A stretch of DNA of 45,982 nt from Saccharofermentans sp. (GTDB lineage Bacteria > Bacillota > Clostridia > Saccharofermentanales > Saccharofermentanaceae). Positions 7,220 to 16,963 of this stretch are shown here, piece after piece; positions within the stretch are counted from its first letter, which is position 1, and each line of letters starts with the position of its first letter. The translations under genes and the position numbers were made by a program. Under the pieces are notes generated by a model. That model was not told where the DNA came from, ran no database searches, and worked only from the letters and a program-made list of their open reading frames with translations. Location of the stretch: positions 1 to 45,982 of the forward strand of contig JAKSRJ010000018.1 in NCBI GenBank assembly GCA_024403715.1, read 5' to 3'.

Positions 7220-7968
7220 CCATTCTTCCCCTTCATATGGTTAATTCTGCTAGCCATCACAGCTGCTCCAAATCCGTTATCAATATTCACTACTGCAGTT
7301 CCACTAGCGCAGCTATTAAGCATACTAAGAAGAGCTGACACACCCTTAAAGCTTGCTCCATAACCTACGCTTGTAGGCACAGCAATAACTGGCACATCTA
7401 CAAGACCTCCGACTACGCTAGCAAGCGCTCCTTCCATGCCAGCAACAGCAATTACTACATTAGCTGCCATGATTGGCTCTAAGTTCGCGAGAAGTCTATG
7501 AAGTCCCGCAACACCAACGTCGTATATTCTATCTACCTTATTACCCAAAGCCTCTAGCGTTAAAGCCGCCTCTTCGCATACAGGCATATCGCTTGTGCCA
7601 CCAGATACAACTACAATTCGTCCATTACCTGAATCTACTGATTCGCGGTTAACGATACCTATTCTAGATAGTGGATCGTAAAACAAATCAAGCTTAGTCT
7701 TAACTAGCTCAGCAGCCTCAGGCTTCATTCTCGTTATAAGGATATTCTTACATCCGTTCTCATCCATCTTCTGAGCAATCGTAAGTATCTGCTCTGGAGT
7801 TTTGGAAGCACCGTAAATTACCTCCTGCATTCCCTGTCTTATCGCACGATGCTCATCTAACTTGGCAAACCCTAAGTCCTCGAAAGGCTTAAGCTTAAGC
7901 TTTAACTCCGCCTCTTCTAAGGTTAGACTTCCGCCTTGTACTGCTTTTAAGATTTCTTGAACTTCCAT
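7216..7968 (-). CDS. larB: LarB, nickel-pincer cofactor carboxylase
   Basis: LarB carboxylates nicotinic acid adenine dinucleotide and hydrolyses it to pyridinium-3,5-biscarboxylic acid mononucleotide, the first step of the pathway. The C-terminal part (about 110-250) is PurE-like, with GGTSDMPVCEEA, VAGMEGALASVVGGL and VPTSVGYG. NSCASGTAVVNIDNGFGA holds the conserved family cysteine. The start at 7968 was preferred to a TTG 18 nt upstream because AAAGGA lies 6 nt before this ATG. A terminator-like hairpin (7985-8021) ends only 16 nt upstream, so there is no room for a private promoter. Confidence 0.94.
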   Translation of the reverse strand: MEVQEILKAVQGGSLTLEEAELKLKLKPFEDLGFAKLDEHRAIRQGMQEVIYGASKTPEQILTIAQKMDENGCKNILITRMKPEAAELVKTKLDLFYDPLSRIGIVNRESVDSGNGRIVVVSGGTSDMPVCEEAALTLEALGNKVDRIYDVGVAGLHRLLANLEPIMAANVVIAVAGMEGALASVVGGLVDVPVIAVPTSVGYGASFKGVSALLSMLNSCASGTAVVNIDNGFGAAVMASRINHMKGKNG

Positions 7969-7984
7969 ATATATCCTTTCACAC

Positions 7985-8021
7985 AAAAAGGTGCACTGAC
8001 TCCTTCTGGAATCGGTACACC
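7985..8021 (-). terminator. Intrinsic terminator immediately upstream of larB
   Basis: On the minus strand, GGTGTACCGATTCC (8021-8008), a 4-nt loop and GGAGTCAGTGCACC (8003-7990) form a 14-bp stem with three G-U pairs, followed by five T (7989-7985). It is a standard rho-independent terminator. It ends the DUF3842 transcript, or acts as an attenuator that sets how much RNA polymerase enters the larBCE-cbiMQO operon. Confidence 0.8.
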
Positions 8022-8053
8022 TTCATGATGTTTTAATTTTATTATCGATGTTA

Positions 8054-8458
8054 TTAGCAGCTAGTCTGTAGGCACTTTACTGCATCGCTTATTAGGACCT
8101 TCAAATTCTTATCTTCCACACCAGCAACGATATTGTTACAGGTATTAAGTGGAATAAGAATTTTTCTAGCATCGCTTTGTCCTATTGCTGTTGCCATCTT
8201 AGGAGTAATCTCACCATTCATAGAATCTGCGATTACGATTCCGATAGGACCCATAATTACATCCGCCTTACGACTGGCAACAACTACTGGATTCTCACCA
8301 GTTGCAGCTTCATCAGCGCCTGCCTTAAGCATCTGGCTAGTCGCCACTGAATTAGCTCCTATTGCAATAATTTTTGCTTCAGGCATAGTAGCTTTTACCG
8401 CAGTGACGAGTTGTTTTCCAACTCCACCACCCTGAGCATCTACAATTAGTATATTCAT
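8054..8458 (-). CDS. DUF3842 family protein
   Basis: Small soluble protein of 134 residues with no assigned function. It begins MNILIVDAQGGGVGKQLV, a nucleotide-binding-like beta-strand and glycine loop typical of DUF3842, then alternates hydrophobic strands and helices (IIAIGANSVAT, VIMGPIGIVIADS), suggesting a Rossmann-like fold. The start at 8458 matches the family N-terminus; another ATG lies 12 nt upstream but directly touches its Shine-Dalgarno-like GAAGGG. It is transcribed toward larB, with the terminator at 7985-8021 between. The position suggests a link with nickel-pincer metabolism, which is inference only. Confidence 0.85.
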   Translation of the reverse strand: MNILIVDAQGGGVGKQLVTAVKATMPEAKIIAIGANSVATSQMLKAGADEAATGENPVVVASRKADVIMGPIGIVIADSMNGEITPKMATAIGQSDARKILIPLNTCNNIVAGVEDKNLKVLISDAVKCLQTSC

Positions 8459-8547
8459 ATACTTAAGCATCCCTTCATGAGATTACATAGATAATAATAA
8501 AGTGTTTTACGCGTTAATTCTACTACTTTATATTGTATAAAACTATT

Positions 8548-10080
8548 TTATTCCTTAGGCTCGCCGATATTCTCGGAAAGAACATTCTTTAAGAAGAACA
8601 TCAAACCGATAGTCATGGCTGCACCTACGAAGAGACATACAAAGACGTTCTGTACAAAGCCAGCAATGATATAAACGAGGAATGATACACCAGCTGCTGT
8701 TAGTGCATATGGAAGCTGTGTTGATACATGTGAAATGTGATTACACTGAGCACCTGCAGATGACATGATTGTTGTATCTGAGATTGGAGAACAGTGGTCA
8801 CCACAAACAGCACCAGCCATGCAGGCAGCAACGCAGACGATAGCAAGAGTATTTCCAGATTCAAGCGGGAATGCCTTTAATGTAATTGGAATAAGGATTC
8901 CGAATGTACCCCATGAGGTTCCTGTAGCAAAAGCTAAGAAACAAGCAATAAGGAATACGATAGCTGGTAAGAAATTCATCATTGAACCCTGGCTCTTATC
9001 TACGATAGAAGCTACATAATCAGCAGCACCGAGGGAGTCAGTCATTGCCTTCAAAGACCATGCCAAAGACAAGATTGTGATTGGTGGAACCATCGCCTTA
9101 AAGCCTTCCTCAACACAGGACATGCAGTCCTTAAATGAGAGCACGCGACGAGCCATAAACATAATCAAAGTAAAAACAATAGCTGCAAAAGAACCATAAG
9201 AAAGTCCAACTGAAGCATCAGAGTTTGCAAATGAATCTACAAAGGATTCACCATCAAAGAATCCACCTGTGTAGATCATTCCAATAACACAGAAGATGAT
9301 GAGTGATACTACAGGAAGTACCAAGTCTATAACTGTACCCTTAGTCTCAGTCTCCTCTTCCTTAGTCTCAGATATATTAGTCTTAACTGTGAAAAGATCA
9401 CCATTCATAGCGTTCTTTTCATAACGAGCCATAGGGCCAAAATCAATCTTAAGGATTGTCAAAGTTACCATCATGAGGATAGTAAACAATGCGTAGAAAT
9501 TATAAGGAATTGCTCTAATAAAAAGCATCAATCCATTAGTTCCTTCTGGAGCAAAACCAGATACAGCAGCTGCCCATGAAGATACAGGAGCGATGATACA
9601 AATTGGAGCTGCAGTAGCGTCGATAAGATATGCAAGCTTTGCACGGGAAATATTCTGTCTGTCAGTAACAGGTCTCATAACAGAACCTACTGTGAGGCAG
9701 TTAAAATAGTCATCAACGAAGATAAGACAACCAAGAACAATAGTTGCAAGCTGTGCACCAACACGAGACTTAACATGCTTTGACGCCCACTTACCAAATG
9801 CAGCTGATCCGCCAGCCTTATTCATCAACGCCACGATGATTCCTAAGAATACGAGGAATACCAAAATACCTACGTTATAAGAATCAGACAGAGATGCGAT
9901 AAGACCATCCTGGAATACATGATTAAGCATTCCTACAGGATTTCCACCAGAGTATAAAAGACCTCCGACTACGATACCTGCAAACAAAGAACTATAAACT
10001 TCCTTTGTAATAAGTGCGAGAATGATAGCAACAAGTGGCGGCACTAACGCCCAAAATGTCGCATATAAGGCAATGTCCAT
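8548..10080 (-). CDS. nhaC: NhaC-family Na+/H+ antiporter
   Basis: Integral membrane antiporter of the NhaC family, 510 residues with about 11-12 hydrophobic segments. Recognised from the N-terminal ALVPPLVAIILALITKEVYSS pattern, FVDDYFNCLTVGSVMRPVTD and the C-terminal FATGTSWGTFGILIPIT and AVCGDHCSPISDTT signatures. Family members exchange sodium and protons; some relatives couple sodium or protons to organic acids such as malate/lactate, so the exact substrate is open. The start at 10080 was chosen over a GTG 12 nt upstream because GGAGGG precedes this ATG by 4-5 nt. It is transcribed alone, with a likely extended -10 promoter at 10111-10119. Confidence 0.9.
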   Translation of the reverse strand: MDIALYATFWALVPPLVAIILALITKEVYSSLFAGIVVGGLLYSGGNPVGMLNHVFQDGLIASLSDSYNVGILVFLVFLGIIVALMNKAGGSAAFGKWASKHVKSRVGAQLATIVLGCLIFVDDYFNCLTVGSVMRPVTDRQNISRAKLAYLIDATAAPICIIAPVSSWAAAVSGFAPEGTNGLMLFIRAIPYNFYALFTILMMVTLTILKIDFGPMARYEKNAMNGDLFTVKTNISETKEEETETKGTVIDLVLPVVSLIIFCVIGMIYTGGFFDGESFVDSFANSDASVGLSYGSFAAIVFTLIMFMARRVLSFKDCMSCVEEGFKAMVPPITILSLAWSLKAMTDSLGAADYVASIVDKSQGSMMNFLPAIVFLIACFLAFATGTSWGTFGILIPITLKAFPLESGNTLAIVCVAACMAGAVCGDHCSPISDTTIMSSAGAQCNHISHVSTQLPYALTAAGVSFLVYIIAGFVQNVFVCLFVGAAMTIGLMFFLKNVLSENIGEPKE

Positions 10081-10110
10081 AAAACCCTCCACGATTTAAT
10101 AGATGTTACT

Positions 10111-10119
10111 AATATAACA
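10111..10119 (-). promoter_or_regulatory. Extended -10 promoter for nhaC
   Basis: On the minus strand TGTTATATT fits the extended -10 pattern TGn followed by TATATT, about 30 bp before the nhaC ATG and downstream of the trp operon terminator. No good -35 box is visible, which is common for extended -10 promoters. Confidence 0.45.
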
Positions 10120-10149
10120 TGGATTAATGTCTCACTTTATGAACAATTC

Positions 10150-10177
10150 AAAAAGCCGCCCTGATTAACAGGACGGC
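10150..10177 (-). terminator. Terminator of the trp operon
   Basis: GCCGTCCTG (10177-10169), loop TTAAT and CAGGGCGGC (10163-10155) on the minus strand form a GC-rich 9-bp stem with one G-U pair, followed by TTTTT (10154-10150). It lies 38 bp after the trpA stop and separates the trp operon from nhaC. Confidence 0.92.
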
Positions 10178-10215
10178 CTGAAGAAATAAAACAAACAATA
10201 AAAACTGTAATAGTC

Positions 10216-10992
10216 TTATCTAATTGCATCAACCATGCTCTTTACGTACTCACCTACATACTTAGGTGCTTCCTTACCGTACTGAGCAATGATCTTAATA
10301 ATTGCAGAACCAACGATTACACCGTCAGCATGCTTACTCATCTCCTTAGCCTGCTCAGGCTTAGAGATACCAAATCCGATAGCGCATGGAATCTTAGAAG
10401 ATGCCTTAATCTTGGAGCAAAGTGTTGGGATATCTGTAGTGATAGCATTTCTAACACCTGTAACTCCAAGGGATGATACTACGTAGATAAATCCATCTGC
10501 TTCAGAAGCAATCTTGGCGATACGATCTTCTGATGTTGGAGCAATCAAGGATACGAGATCTAAGTCGTAGTTCTTCATAACTGAAGTGAACTCTTCCTTC
10601 TCCTCATAAGGTACGTCAGGAAGAATGATTCCATCCATACCTGCATCCTTAGCGTTCTGGCAGAATCTGTCAGCGCCATAGGAATAAACAACATTAGCAT
10701 ATGTCATGAATACCATTGGAACCTTAATTCCACGGTCGTTTCTAAGTCTTTTTACAAGCTCAAAAACTGTATCTGTTGTTGTACCTGCAGATAAAGCACG
10801 AATATTTGCTTCCTGAATAACTGGACCTTCAGCTGTAGGATCAGAAAAAGGAATACCGAGCTCAACTAATGAAGCACCTGCATTAACCATCTCTACGATG
10901 CATTCTTCTGTAGTAGCAATATCAGGATCACCACAAGTGATAAATGGGATAAACGCCTTACCGTTTTCAAAAGCCTTAGCAATATTACTCAT
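10216..10992 (-). CDS. trpA: Tryptophan synthase alpha chain
   Basis: TrpA cleaves indole-3-glycerol phosphate to indole and glyceraldehyde-3-phosphate and passes indole to TrpB through a tunnel. The 258-residue TIM barrel contains [15 protein letters not shown], which holds the catalytic Glu and Asp (Glu49 and Asp60 in Salmonella), and the phosphate-binding GFGISKPEQ loop. The start at 10992 ([12 protein letters not shown]) was chosen because GAGGAGAG lies just upstream and its ATG overlaps the trpB stop by 8 bp. It is the last gene of the operon. Confidence 0.97.
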   Translation of the reverse strand: MSNIAKAFENGKAFIPFITCGDPDIATTEECIVEMVNAGASLVELGIPFSDPTAEGPVIQEANIRALSAGTTTDTVFELVKRLRNDRGIKVPMVFMTYANVVYSYGADRFCQNAKDAGMDGIILPDVPYEEKEEFTSVMKNYDLDLVSLIAPTSEDRIAKIASEADGFIYVVSSLGVTGVRNAITTDIPTLCSKIKASSKIPCAIGFGISKPEQAKEMSKHADGVIVGSAIIKIIAQYGKEAPKYVGEYVKSMVDAIR

Positions 10993-12175
10993 TGATATTC
11001 TCTCCTCTATAACGTGCGATAGCAGCGCAGTCCTTATCACCTCTACCAGAAACTGTGATTACCATAATCTGGTCCTTAGGAAGTGTTGGAGCAAGCTTCA
11101 TAGCATAAGCAACAGCGTGTGCGGACTCGATGGCAGGTATAATTCCTTCTGTACGAGACAAGTACTCAAATGCGTTAACAGCCTCATCGTCTGTGATAGC
11201 TACATACTGCGCTCTACCTGTATCGTGCAAATTAGCATGCTCAGGTCCAATTCCAGGGTAATCAAGACCAGCAGAAATGGAATAAACTGGAGCAATCTGA
11301 CCAAACTCATCCTGGCAGAAATAAGACTTCATACCGTGGAAGATTCCAAGACGACCAGTATTAATAGTAGCTGCTGTCTCCCATGTATCAATACCACGAC
11401 CTGCAGCTTCTACTCCAATTAACTTAACGTCCTTATCCTCGATGTAGTGATAAAAAGATCCAATAGCATTAGAACCACCACCGCAGCAAGCAAGAACATA
11501 GTCTGGAAGACGTCCTTCCTTTTCGAGCATCTGAGCCTTAGACTCACGAGAAATTACCGCCTGGAAATCACGAACGATAGTTGGGAATGGATGAGGACCC
11601 ATTACAGAACCTAAGCAGTAGTGTGTATCATCGATACGAGAAGTCCACTCACGCATAGCCTCAGATACGGCATCCTTCAAAGTAGCTGTACCAGACTTAA
11701 CAGGGATTACCTCAGAGCCTAGAAGTCTCATACGATATACGTTAAGAGCCTGTCTCTTAGTATCTTCTTCACCCATGAATACTACGCACTCCATACCGAG
11801 CAAAGCGGCAGCAGTTGCAGTAGCAACACCATGCTGACCAGCACCTGTCTCAGCGATAAGACGAGTCTTACCCATCTTCTTAGCAAGTAAAGCCTGACCT
11901 AATACGTTATTAATCTTATGAGAACCAGTGTGGTTAAGATCTTCTCTCTTAAGATAAATCTTGGCACCACCTAAATCCTTAGTCATCTTCTCTGCATAAT
12001 AAAGACGTGATGGGCGACCTGCATACTCGTCGTAAAGCTCTGTAAGCTCACGGTTAAATTCAGGATCGTTCTTATAGTGGTTATAAGCTTCCTCAAGCTC
12101 GATAACTGCGTTCATCAAAGTCTCAGGAATATACTGTCCTCCGTGAACACCAAAGCGTCCGTTCTTATCTGCCAT
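10985..12175 (-). CDS. trpB: Tryptophan synthase beta chain
   Basis: TrpB condenses indole with serine to form tryptophan, using pyridoxal phosphate. The protein has 396 residues, the usual TrpB1 length. Lys87 in HTGSHKINN is the Schiff-base lysine; GGGSNAIG binds the cofactor phosphate; ETGAGQHG is the conserved substrate loop containing the catalytic Glu. The start has an AGGAGG ribosome binding site. It lies 12 bp after trpF and overlaps trpA, so the two synthase subunits are translationally coupled. Confidence 0.98.
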   Translation of the reverse strand: MADKNGRFGVHGGQYIPETLMNAVIELEEAYNHYKNDPEFNRELTELYDEYAGRPSRLYYAEKMTKDLGGAKIYLKREDLNHTGSHKINNVLGQALLAKKMGKTRLIAETGAGQHGVATATAAALLGMECVVFMGEEDTKRQALNVYRMRLLGSEVIPVKSGTATLKDAVSEAMREWTSRIDDTHYCLGSVMGPHPFPTIVRDFQAVISRESKAQMLEKEGRLPDYVLACCGGGSNAIGSFYHYIEDKDVKLIGVEAAGRGIDTWETAATINTGRLGIFHGMKSYFCQDEFGQIAPVYSISAGLDYPGIGPEHANLHDTGRAQYVAITDDEAVNAFEYLSRTEGIIPAIESAHAVAYAMKLAPTLPKDQIMVITVSGRGDKDCAAIARYRGENINE

Positions 12176-12187
12176 TTTATCCTCCTA

Positions 12188-12811
12188 TCAAAGCATGCTA
12201 TTTGCGCGATTAACTTCCTGCGCGAAAAGCATCATCTTCGCATAATCTTTTACTTTTTCTGTCTCTACACCAGAGCTTACATCTACTGCCATTGGTCTAT
12301 AGTCAACAATTGCTTTATAGACATTATCAGGATTAAGACCTCCTGCTAAGAAATAATCTTTATTGATATCTCTTATCAGCGTCCAGTCAAAGCTTGTACC
12401 TGTGCCTCCGACTCCTGAATCAAGTAACACAAAGTCCGCAGAAGAAGCCTTTGCTTTATCAATATCTTCAGCTGACTTAATCAAGAATACCTTGGTTATT
12501 ACTGCCTTAGCAGATGTAGCCTTACGAAGTTCATTAATGTACTCTTCACTCTCTTTGCCGTGAAGCTGAGCAATATCTATTACTCCATTATTAATACACT
12601 CCGCCACATAGGATACATCTTCATCGACAAAGACGCCAACAACTTTGGTATTAGAATTAAGTTTTGAGCGAAGTTCTAAGACACGATTAGGCTCTACATA
12701 TCGCCAGAACTTAGGCGACATGATAAACCCAGCATAAGAAGCATCAAGTTCATTTACATAAGAGATATCTTCTTCTCGTCTTAGCCCGCAGAACTTAATT
12801 CCTGTACTCAT
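12188..12811 (-). CDS. trpF: Phosphoribosylanthranilate isomerase
   Basis: TrpF converts N-(5-phosphoribosyl)anthranilate to CdRP by an Amadori rearrangement. The 207-residue barrel begins GIKFCGLRREED; the Cys in FCGL is the catalytic base of the family. QLHGKESEEYI and LLDSGVGGTGTSFDW, with the acid Asp, are diagnostic, as is the phosphate-binding LAGGLNPDNV. Its ATG overlaps the trpC stop by 4 bp. It is a separate gene, not fused to trpC as in enterobacteria. Confidence 0.96.
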   Translation of the reverse strand: MSTGIKFCGLRREEDISYVNELDASYAGFIMSPKFWRYVEPNRVLELRSKLNSNTKVVGVFVDEDVSYVAECINNGVIDIAQLHGKESEEYINELRKATSAKAVITKVFLIKSAEDIDKAKASSADFVLLDSGVGGTGTSFDWTLIRDINKDYFLAGGLNPDNVYKAIVDYRPMAVDVSSGVETEKVKDYAKMMLFAQEVNRANSML

Positions 12812-13593
12812 ATTAGTGACTTAAGCTCCTTTAAAAATGCAATCTTATCGTTAGATCTCATAAAGGATTCACCAATCAAAACTGCATCGACATTGTTATC
12901 GTACAAAGTCTTAATATCCTGTGCTGTCTTAACTCCACTCTCACCTACAAAGAGCACATTATCAGGGATAATGGCACGAAGTCTTAAGCAGTTAGTAGGA
13001 TCAACAGTAAAAGTCTTTAGATCTCTATTATTTACACCAATAACACGAGCGCCAGATCTTACTGCCATATTAGCTTCATCCTCGTCATGTGCTTCAACCA
13101 AAGCAGACAAACCAAGATCATCACAGATGCTGATATAAGTCTTAAGTTCTTCTTCACTTAAGATAGAGCAGATAAGAAGTACCGCTGAAGCACCAGCAAG
13201 CTTAGCCTCATAAATCATATACTCATCAACAGTAAAGTCCTTACGAAGACAAGGTGTCTTAACATTAGCTGCAATCTCTCTTAAGTATTCCAAAGAACCC
13301 TTAAACCACTGTGGCTCTGTTAGCACGGAGATAGCAGAAGCACCAGCGGCTTCATATTCCTTAGCAATCTCTACATAAGGGAAATCCTCTGCGATGATGC
13401 CTTTGGAAGGAGATGCCTTTTTGCACTCGCAGATAAAAGACATGCCGTCAGCTGCCAAAGCCTTTTCAAAAGCAAAATCACCCTTAGGCATAGCGTATGC
13501 CTGAGCTTTAATCTCCTCTAGAGAGAGTTTCGCTTTGCTTTCTGCCACACGAACGCGTGTAGCCTCAGCTATTGTCTCTAAGATATTGCTCAT
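12808..13593 (-). CDS. trpC: Indole-3-glycerol phosphate synthase
   Basis: TrpC closes CdRP to indole-3-glycerol phosphate with loss of CO2. The 261-residue protein shows [15 protein letters not shown], including the catalytic lysine of the E-x-K-x-x-S-P-S motif, [11 protein letters not shown] with the second catalytic Lys, and [12 protein letters not shown] and FVGESGVKT in the barrel's C-terminal half. It overlaps trpF and trpD by 4 bp each (ATGA), so trpD-trpC-trpF are translationally coupled. Confidence 0.97.
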   Translation of the reverse strand: MSNILETIAEATRVRVAESKAKLSLEEIKAQAYAMPKGDFAFEKALAADGMSFICECKKASPSKGIIAEDFPYVEIAKEYEAAGASAISVLTEPQWFKGSLEYLREIAANVKTPCLRKDFTVDEYMIYEAKLAGASAVLLICSILSEEELKTYISICDDLGLSALVEAHDEDEANMAVRSGARVIGVNNRDLKTFTVDPTNCLRLRAIIPDNVLFVGESGVKTAQDIKTLYDNNVDAVLIGESFMRSNDKIAFLKELKSLI

Positions 13594-14609
13594 GCCTTAG
13601 ACTCCGCTACGAACTCCTGCATCTTCTTTAAAGCTGCGCCAGAATCGATAAGGTCAGCTGCCTTCTTAATACCAGCAGCGATAGAATCAGCAACGCCTGC
13701 AGCATACAAAGCAGCACCAGCATTCATGAGAACTGTATTTCTCTTAGGACCCTGCTCCTTACCCTCTAAGATAGCGATTGTGATAGCAGCGTTCTCCTCA
13801 GGAGTTCCACCCTTCAAATCTTCCTTAGTGCATCTCTCGAAGCCGAAGTCCTCAGGCTTAATTACATATGTCTTATGCATATCGCCAACGAACTCACATA
13901 CAGTTGTTGGAGCACTCATTGAAATCTCATCAAGCTTATCCTGACCATATACAACCAAACCACGCTTAGCGCCAAGTGTTGGAAGAACCTGAGCAACTAC
14001 ATCTACAAGGTACTCGTCGTAAACACCTAAGAGATAGTAAGCAGGCTTTGATGGGTTAGTTAGAGGGCCAAGGATATTAAATACTGTACGGAAACCAAGT
14101 TCCTTACGGATAGGTCCAACATACTTCATGGAAGAATGGTACTTCTGAGCAAAGAAGAAGCAGAAGCCAACCTTCTTCAAAAGCTCTACGCAGTTCTCTG
14201 GCTCGATAGCGATGTTTGCACCCAAAGCCTCGAGACAGTCAGCTGTACCAGACTTAGAAGAAGCAGCACGGTTACCATGCTTAGCTACCTTAACGCCTGC
14301 AGCAGCAATAACGAAAGCAGAAGTTGTAGAGATGTTAAAGCTCTGAGCTCCGTCTCCACCTGTACCTACAATCTCCAAAACATCCATATCGTGATCTACA
14401 GTCAAAGCGTGCTCTCTCATAGCCTTAGCACAACCGGAAATCTCATCGATTGTCTCAGCCTTAGCAGACTTAGTAGAAAGTGCTGCGAGGAAAGCTGCAT
14501 TTTGTGTAGGTGTAGATTCACCATTCATGATCTCATTCATTACTGTATAAGCCTCATCAAATGTGAGGTCCTGCTTTGTAACGATTTTCTGGATAGCTTC
14601 TTTAATCAT
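13590..14609 (-). CDS. trpD: Anthranilate phosphoribosyltransferase
   Basis: TrpD transfers phosphoribose from PRPP to anthranilate. The 339-residue protein has an N-terminal helical domain, the PRPP-binding loop [38 protein letters not shown] and [22 protein letters not shown](F)RT-type motifs of the family. It is not fused to the glutamine amidotransferase, which is the separate gene trpG 16 bp upstream. The start follows a GGAGG-type site in the trpG-trpD gap. Confidence 0.97.
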   Translation of the reverse strand: MIKEAIQKIVTKQDLTFDEAYTVMNEIMNGESTPTQNAAFLAALSTKSAKAETIDEISGCAKAMREHALTVDHDMDVLEIVGTGGDGAQSFNISTTSAFVIAAAGVKVAKHGNRAASSKSGTADCLEALGANIAIEPENCVELLKKVGFCFFFAQKYHSSMKYVGPIRKELGFRTVFNILGPLTNPSKPAYYLLGVYDEYLVDVVAQVLPTLGAKRGLVVYGQDKLDEISMSAPTTVCEFVGDMHKTYVIKPEDFGFERCTKEDLKGGTPEENAAITIAILEGKEQGPKRNTVLMNAGAALYAAGVADSIAAGIKKAADLIDSGAALKKMQEFVAESKA

Positions 14610-14625
14610 GGTTTTATCCTCCTAA

Positions 14626-15189
14626 TTATTTCAAAAAATTCTTAAGCATAATCTTGCCATCTGGTGTCAAAATTGACTCTGGATGGAACTGCACACCATA
14701 TACTGGATACTCCTTGTGCTGTACTGCCATAATCTGACCGTCGTGTGTCTTAGCAGTAACCTTCAAGCACTCTGGCATAGTATTACGATCTGCAGCAAGT
14801 GAATGATATCTTGCGACTGGAACCTCAGATGGAAGTCCTTCAAAAAGCTTACTGTCATTATCAAGCTCAACAATAGACTGCTTGCCGTGCATAAGCTTTT
14901 CAGCGTAAGTTACGACGCCTCCAAATGCAGCACAGATAGCTTGGTGGCCAAGGCATACACCTAATGTAGGAATTGTCTTACCAAGCTCGACTGCAACCTG
15001 CATAATAACGCCTGCATCCTCAGGTCTACCTGGACCTGGTGAGAGGATAATTCTGTCAGGATTTAAAGCCTTAATCTCCTCTACTGTCATCTCATCATTA
15101 CGGATAACCTTAATGTCTGGATTAATCTCACCAATATACTGGTAGAGGTTATAGGAAAAACTATCGTAGTTATCAATAAGTAAAATCAT
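14626..15189 (-). CDS. trpG: Anthranilate synthase glutamine amidotransferase subunit
   Basis: TrpG hydrolyses glutamine and delivers ammonia to TrpE. It is a 187-residue class I amidotransferase with the oxyanion motif LSPGPGRPEDAG, the nucleophile Cys in TLGVCLGHQAI and the His-Glu pair in VQFHPESIL. Its ATG overlaps the trpE stop by 4 bp, which suits a 1:1 complex. TrpG of this type can also serve para-aminobenzoate synthase (PabA) in some Firmicutes; whether it does so here is unknown. Confidence 0.96.
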   Translation of the reverse strand: MILLIDNYDSFSYNLYQYIGEINPDIKVIRNDEMTVEEIKALNPDRIILSPGPGRPEDAGVIMQVAVELGKTIPTLGVCLGHQAICAAFGGVVTYAEKLMHGKQSIVELDNDSKLFEGLPSEVPVARYHSLAADRNTMPECLKVTAKTHDGQIMAVQHKEYPVYGVQFHPESILTPDGKIMLKNFLK

Positions 15190-16670
15190 AAGTCTTCCTC
15201 CCCTGCGATTTCCAAAGCTCTTACAACAGCCTTAGCCTTGTTGATACACTCCTGGAACTCACTTTCTGGAACAGAATCTGCAACGATACCAGCACCGCTT
15301 CTAACGAACACCTTACCGTTCTTCTTATATGCGATTCTAATGGCAATACATGTATCCATATTACCTGTGAAATCGATGTATCCGATTGCACCACCATAGA
15401 TGCCGCGCTTATTATTCTCGAGTTCACCAATAAGCTGGCAAGCACGAATCTTAGGAGCACCTGACAAAGTACCTGCAGGTAAAACAGCCTCGATAGCATC
15501 AAGTGCATCCTTATCGTCTCTTATCTCACCACGAACAGTAGAACCGATATGCATAACGTGTGAGTATCTCTCGATAGCTCTTAGCTTCTCCACTTCTACT
15601 GTACCGAACTTAGAAATTCTACCTAAGTCGTTACGTCCAAGATCTACTAGCATATTGTGCTCAGCAAGCTCTTTTTCATCTGCGAGAAGGCCTCTCTCGA
15701 GCTCCTTGTCCTCTTCTTCTGTCTTACCTCTAGGGCGAGTACCAGCAAGTGGGAATGTGTGCAAAACACCATCCTGAAGCTTAACCAAAGTCTCAGGAGA
15801 TGCACCTGCAACCTCGACATCAGTACCAGCGAAATAGAACATATATGGTGAAGGATTAATTGTTCTTAAAACTCTATATGCATTAAGAAGTGAGCCTTCA
15901 TATGGAGCACTTAATCTGTTGGACAAAACAATCTGGAAGATATCACCTTCCTTGATGTGATGCTTAGCTTTTTCTACGATGCCACAGAACTGCTCCTTGT
16001 TCATCATTGGAGTAACTTCACCAAGAAGCTTACCTCCTCTCTCGACTACCTTCTCACCGAACTTTAGAAGGCTAGCAAGAGATGCAAGTTCAGCCTTAGC
16101 GCGAGTATATTCAGCTTCGATATCCTCTGAATCAAGCTTAATATTTACCATCAAAATAATCTTCTGCTTAGTGTTATCAAATGCGATAACAGTATCGAAA
16201 AGCATCAAATCTACATCCTTAAAAATCTCAGGATCTTCTACATCACGCTTAACTGTAGGCTCAGAATATGCAAGGTAATCATAGGAGAAATAACCTACAA
16301 AACCACCAGTAAAAGATGGAAGATAATCAAATCTTGGGCTCTTATACTGAGCTAGAATCTCACGGATTTTATTAGATGGATTTGAAGTTACGATAGTCTC
16401 TGTCTTATCACCCTTAGTGATAGTCATGTTGCCGTTATGGCAAGTAACTTCCATCTTAGGCTCGTAGCCCATAAATGTATATCGTCCCCACTTCTCATTT
16501 GCCTGAGCAGACTCAAGCATATAAACGTGAGTTGAAGCCTTCTTAAGAACCTTACAAGCTTCGATTGGAGTAGTGAAATCAGATAGAATTTCAGCGCTTA
16601 CTGGAAGCACCTTATAGCTACCATTGTTCTTAATCTCCTTAACAGTCTCAATTGACGGTAAGATGTTCAT
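15186..16670 (-). CDS. trpE: Anthranilate synthase component I
   Basis: TrpE converts chorismate and ammonia to anthranilate and is the committed step of tryptophan synthesis. The 494-residue protein has the N-terminal feedback-site element MLESAQ (LLES type) and the chorismate-binding motifs GDIFQIVLSNR, LVDLGRNDLGRIS, LPAGTLSGAPK, IYGGAIGYIDF and FVRSGAGIVADS. The intact MLES element suggests it is tryptophan-inhibited (inference). The start has a strong AGGAGG site. It is the first gene of the operon, behind a T-box leader. Confidence 0.97.
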   Translation of the reverse strand: MNILPSIETVKEIKNNGSYKVLPVSAEILSDFTTPIEACKVLKKASTHVYMLESAQANEKWGRYTFMGYEPKMEVTCHNGNMTITKGDKTETIVTSNPSNKIREILAQYKSPRFDYLPSFTGGFVGYFSYDYLAYSEPTVKRDVEDPEIFKDVDLMLFDTVIAFDNTKQKIILMVNIKLDSEDIEAEYTRAKAELASLASLLKFGEKVVERGGKLLGEVTPMMNKEQFCGIVEKAKHHIKEGDIFQIVLSNRLSAPYEGSLLNAYRVLRTINPSPYMFYFAGTDVEVAGASPETLVKLQDGVLHTFPLAGTRPRGKTEEEDKELERGLLADEKELAEHNMLVDLGRNDLGRISKFGTVEVEKLRAIERYSHVMHIGSTVRGEIRDDKDALDAIEAVLPAGTLSGAPKIRACQLIGELENNKRGIYGGAIGYIDFTGNMDTCIAIRIAYKKNGKVFVRSGAGIVADSVPESEFQECINKAKAVVRALEIAGEEDL

Positions 16671-16704
16671 TTTTACCTCCTACCTGCCAGGAATTCATAC
16701 AAAT

Positions 16705-16957
16705 AAAAAATCCCCGACAGAATACAATCTTCTGTCAAGGACGAATCAGTTATTCTAATCCGCGGTGCCACCTTGGTTCACATCTATTGATGTGCGCTTG
16801 TCGGATACCAACATATCCCCAGCTACTAACGCGAGCTTTACGTTACGTATTTAGCGTACCCTCCGCGGTCCATTTGATGACTTGTTTTCCGCCCTACTCT
16901 CAGCTAACGAGGACTCTCTGTGGGATCATTATCACCTTTATCTCCGCTTCAACGGTT
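16705..16957 (-). promoter_or_regulatory. Trp-specific T-box riboswitch leader
   Basis: The leader between the trp promoter and trpE has the T-box layout. The conserved T-box is AAGGTGGCACCGCGG at 16774-16760. Downstream, CCTTGACAGAA (16740-16730) and TTCTGTCGGGG (16722-16712) form an 11-bp terminator stem followed by TTTTTT. Stem I near the 5' end contains GAGAGTAG and an internal loop ending UGG at 16872-16870, followed by A, about 85 nt from the predicted start, which fits a UGG (tryptophan) specifier. Uncharged tRNA-Trp would stabilise the antiterminator and switch the operon on. This leader fills most of the 324-bp gap between trpE and the gene upstream. Confidence 0.92.
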
Positions 16958-16963
16958 TATATC

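Noticed and set aside
7968..8053. A nickel/cobalt or other metal riboswitch before larB
   Set aside because: The region is only 85 nt and holds one terminator stem; no conserved multi-helix aptamer is recognisable.
10898..11422. 174-codon plus-strand frame opposite trpA/trpB
   Set aside because: Antisense shadow of strongly conserved trp genes without start signals.
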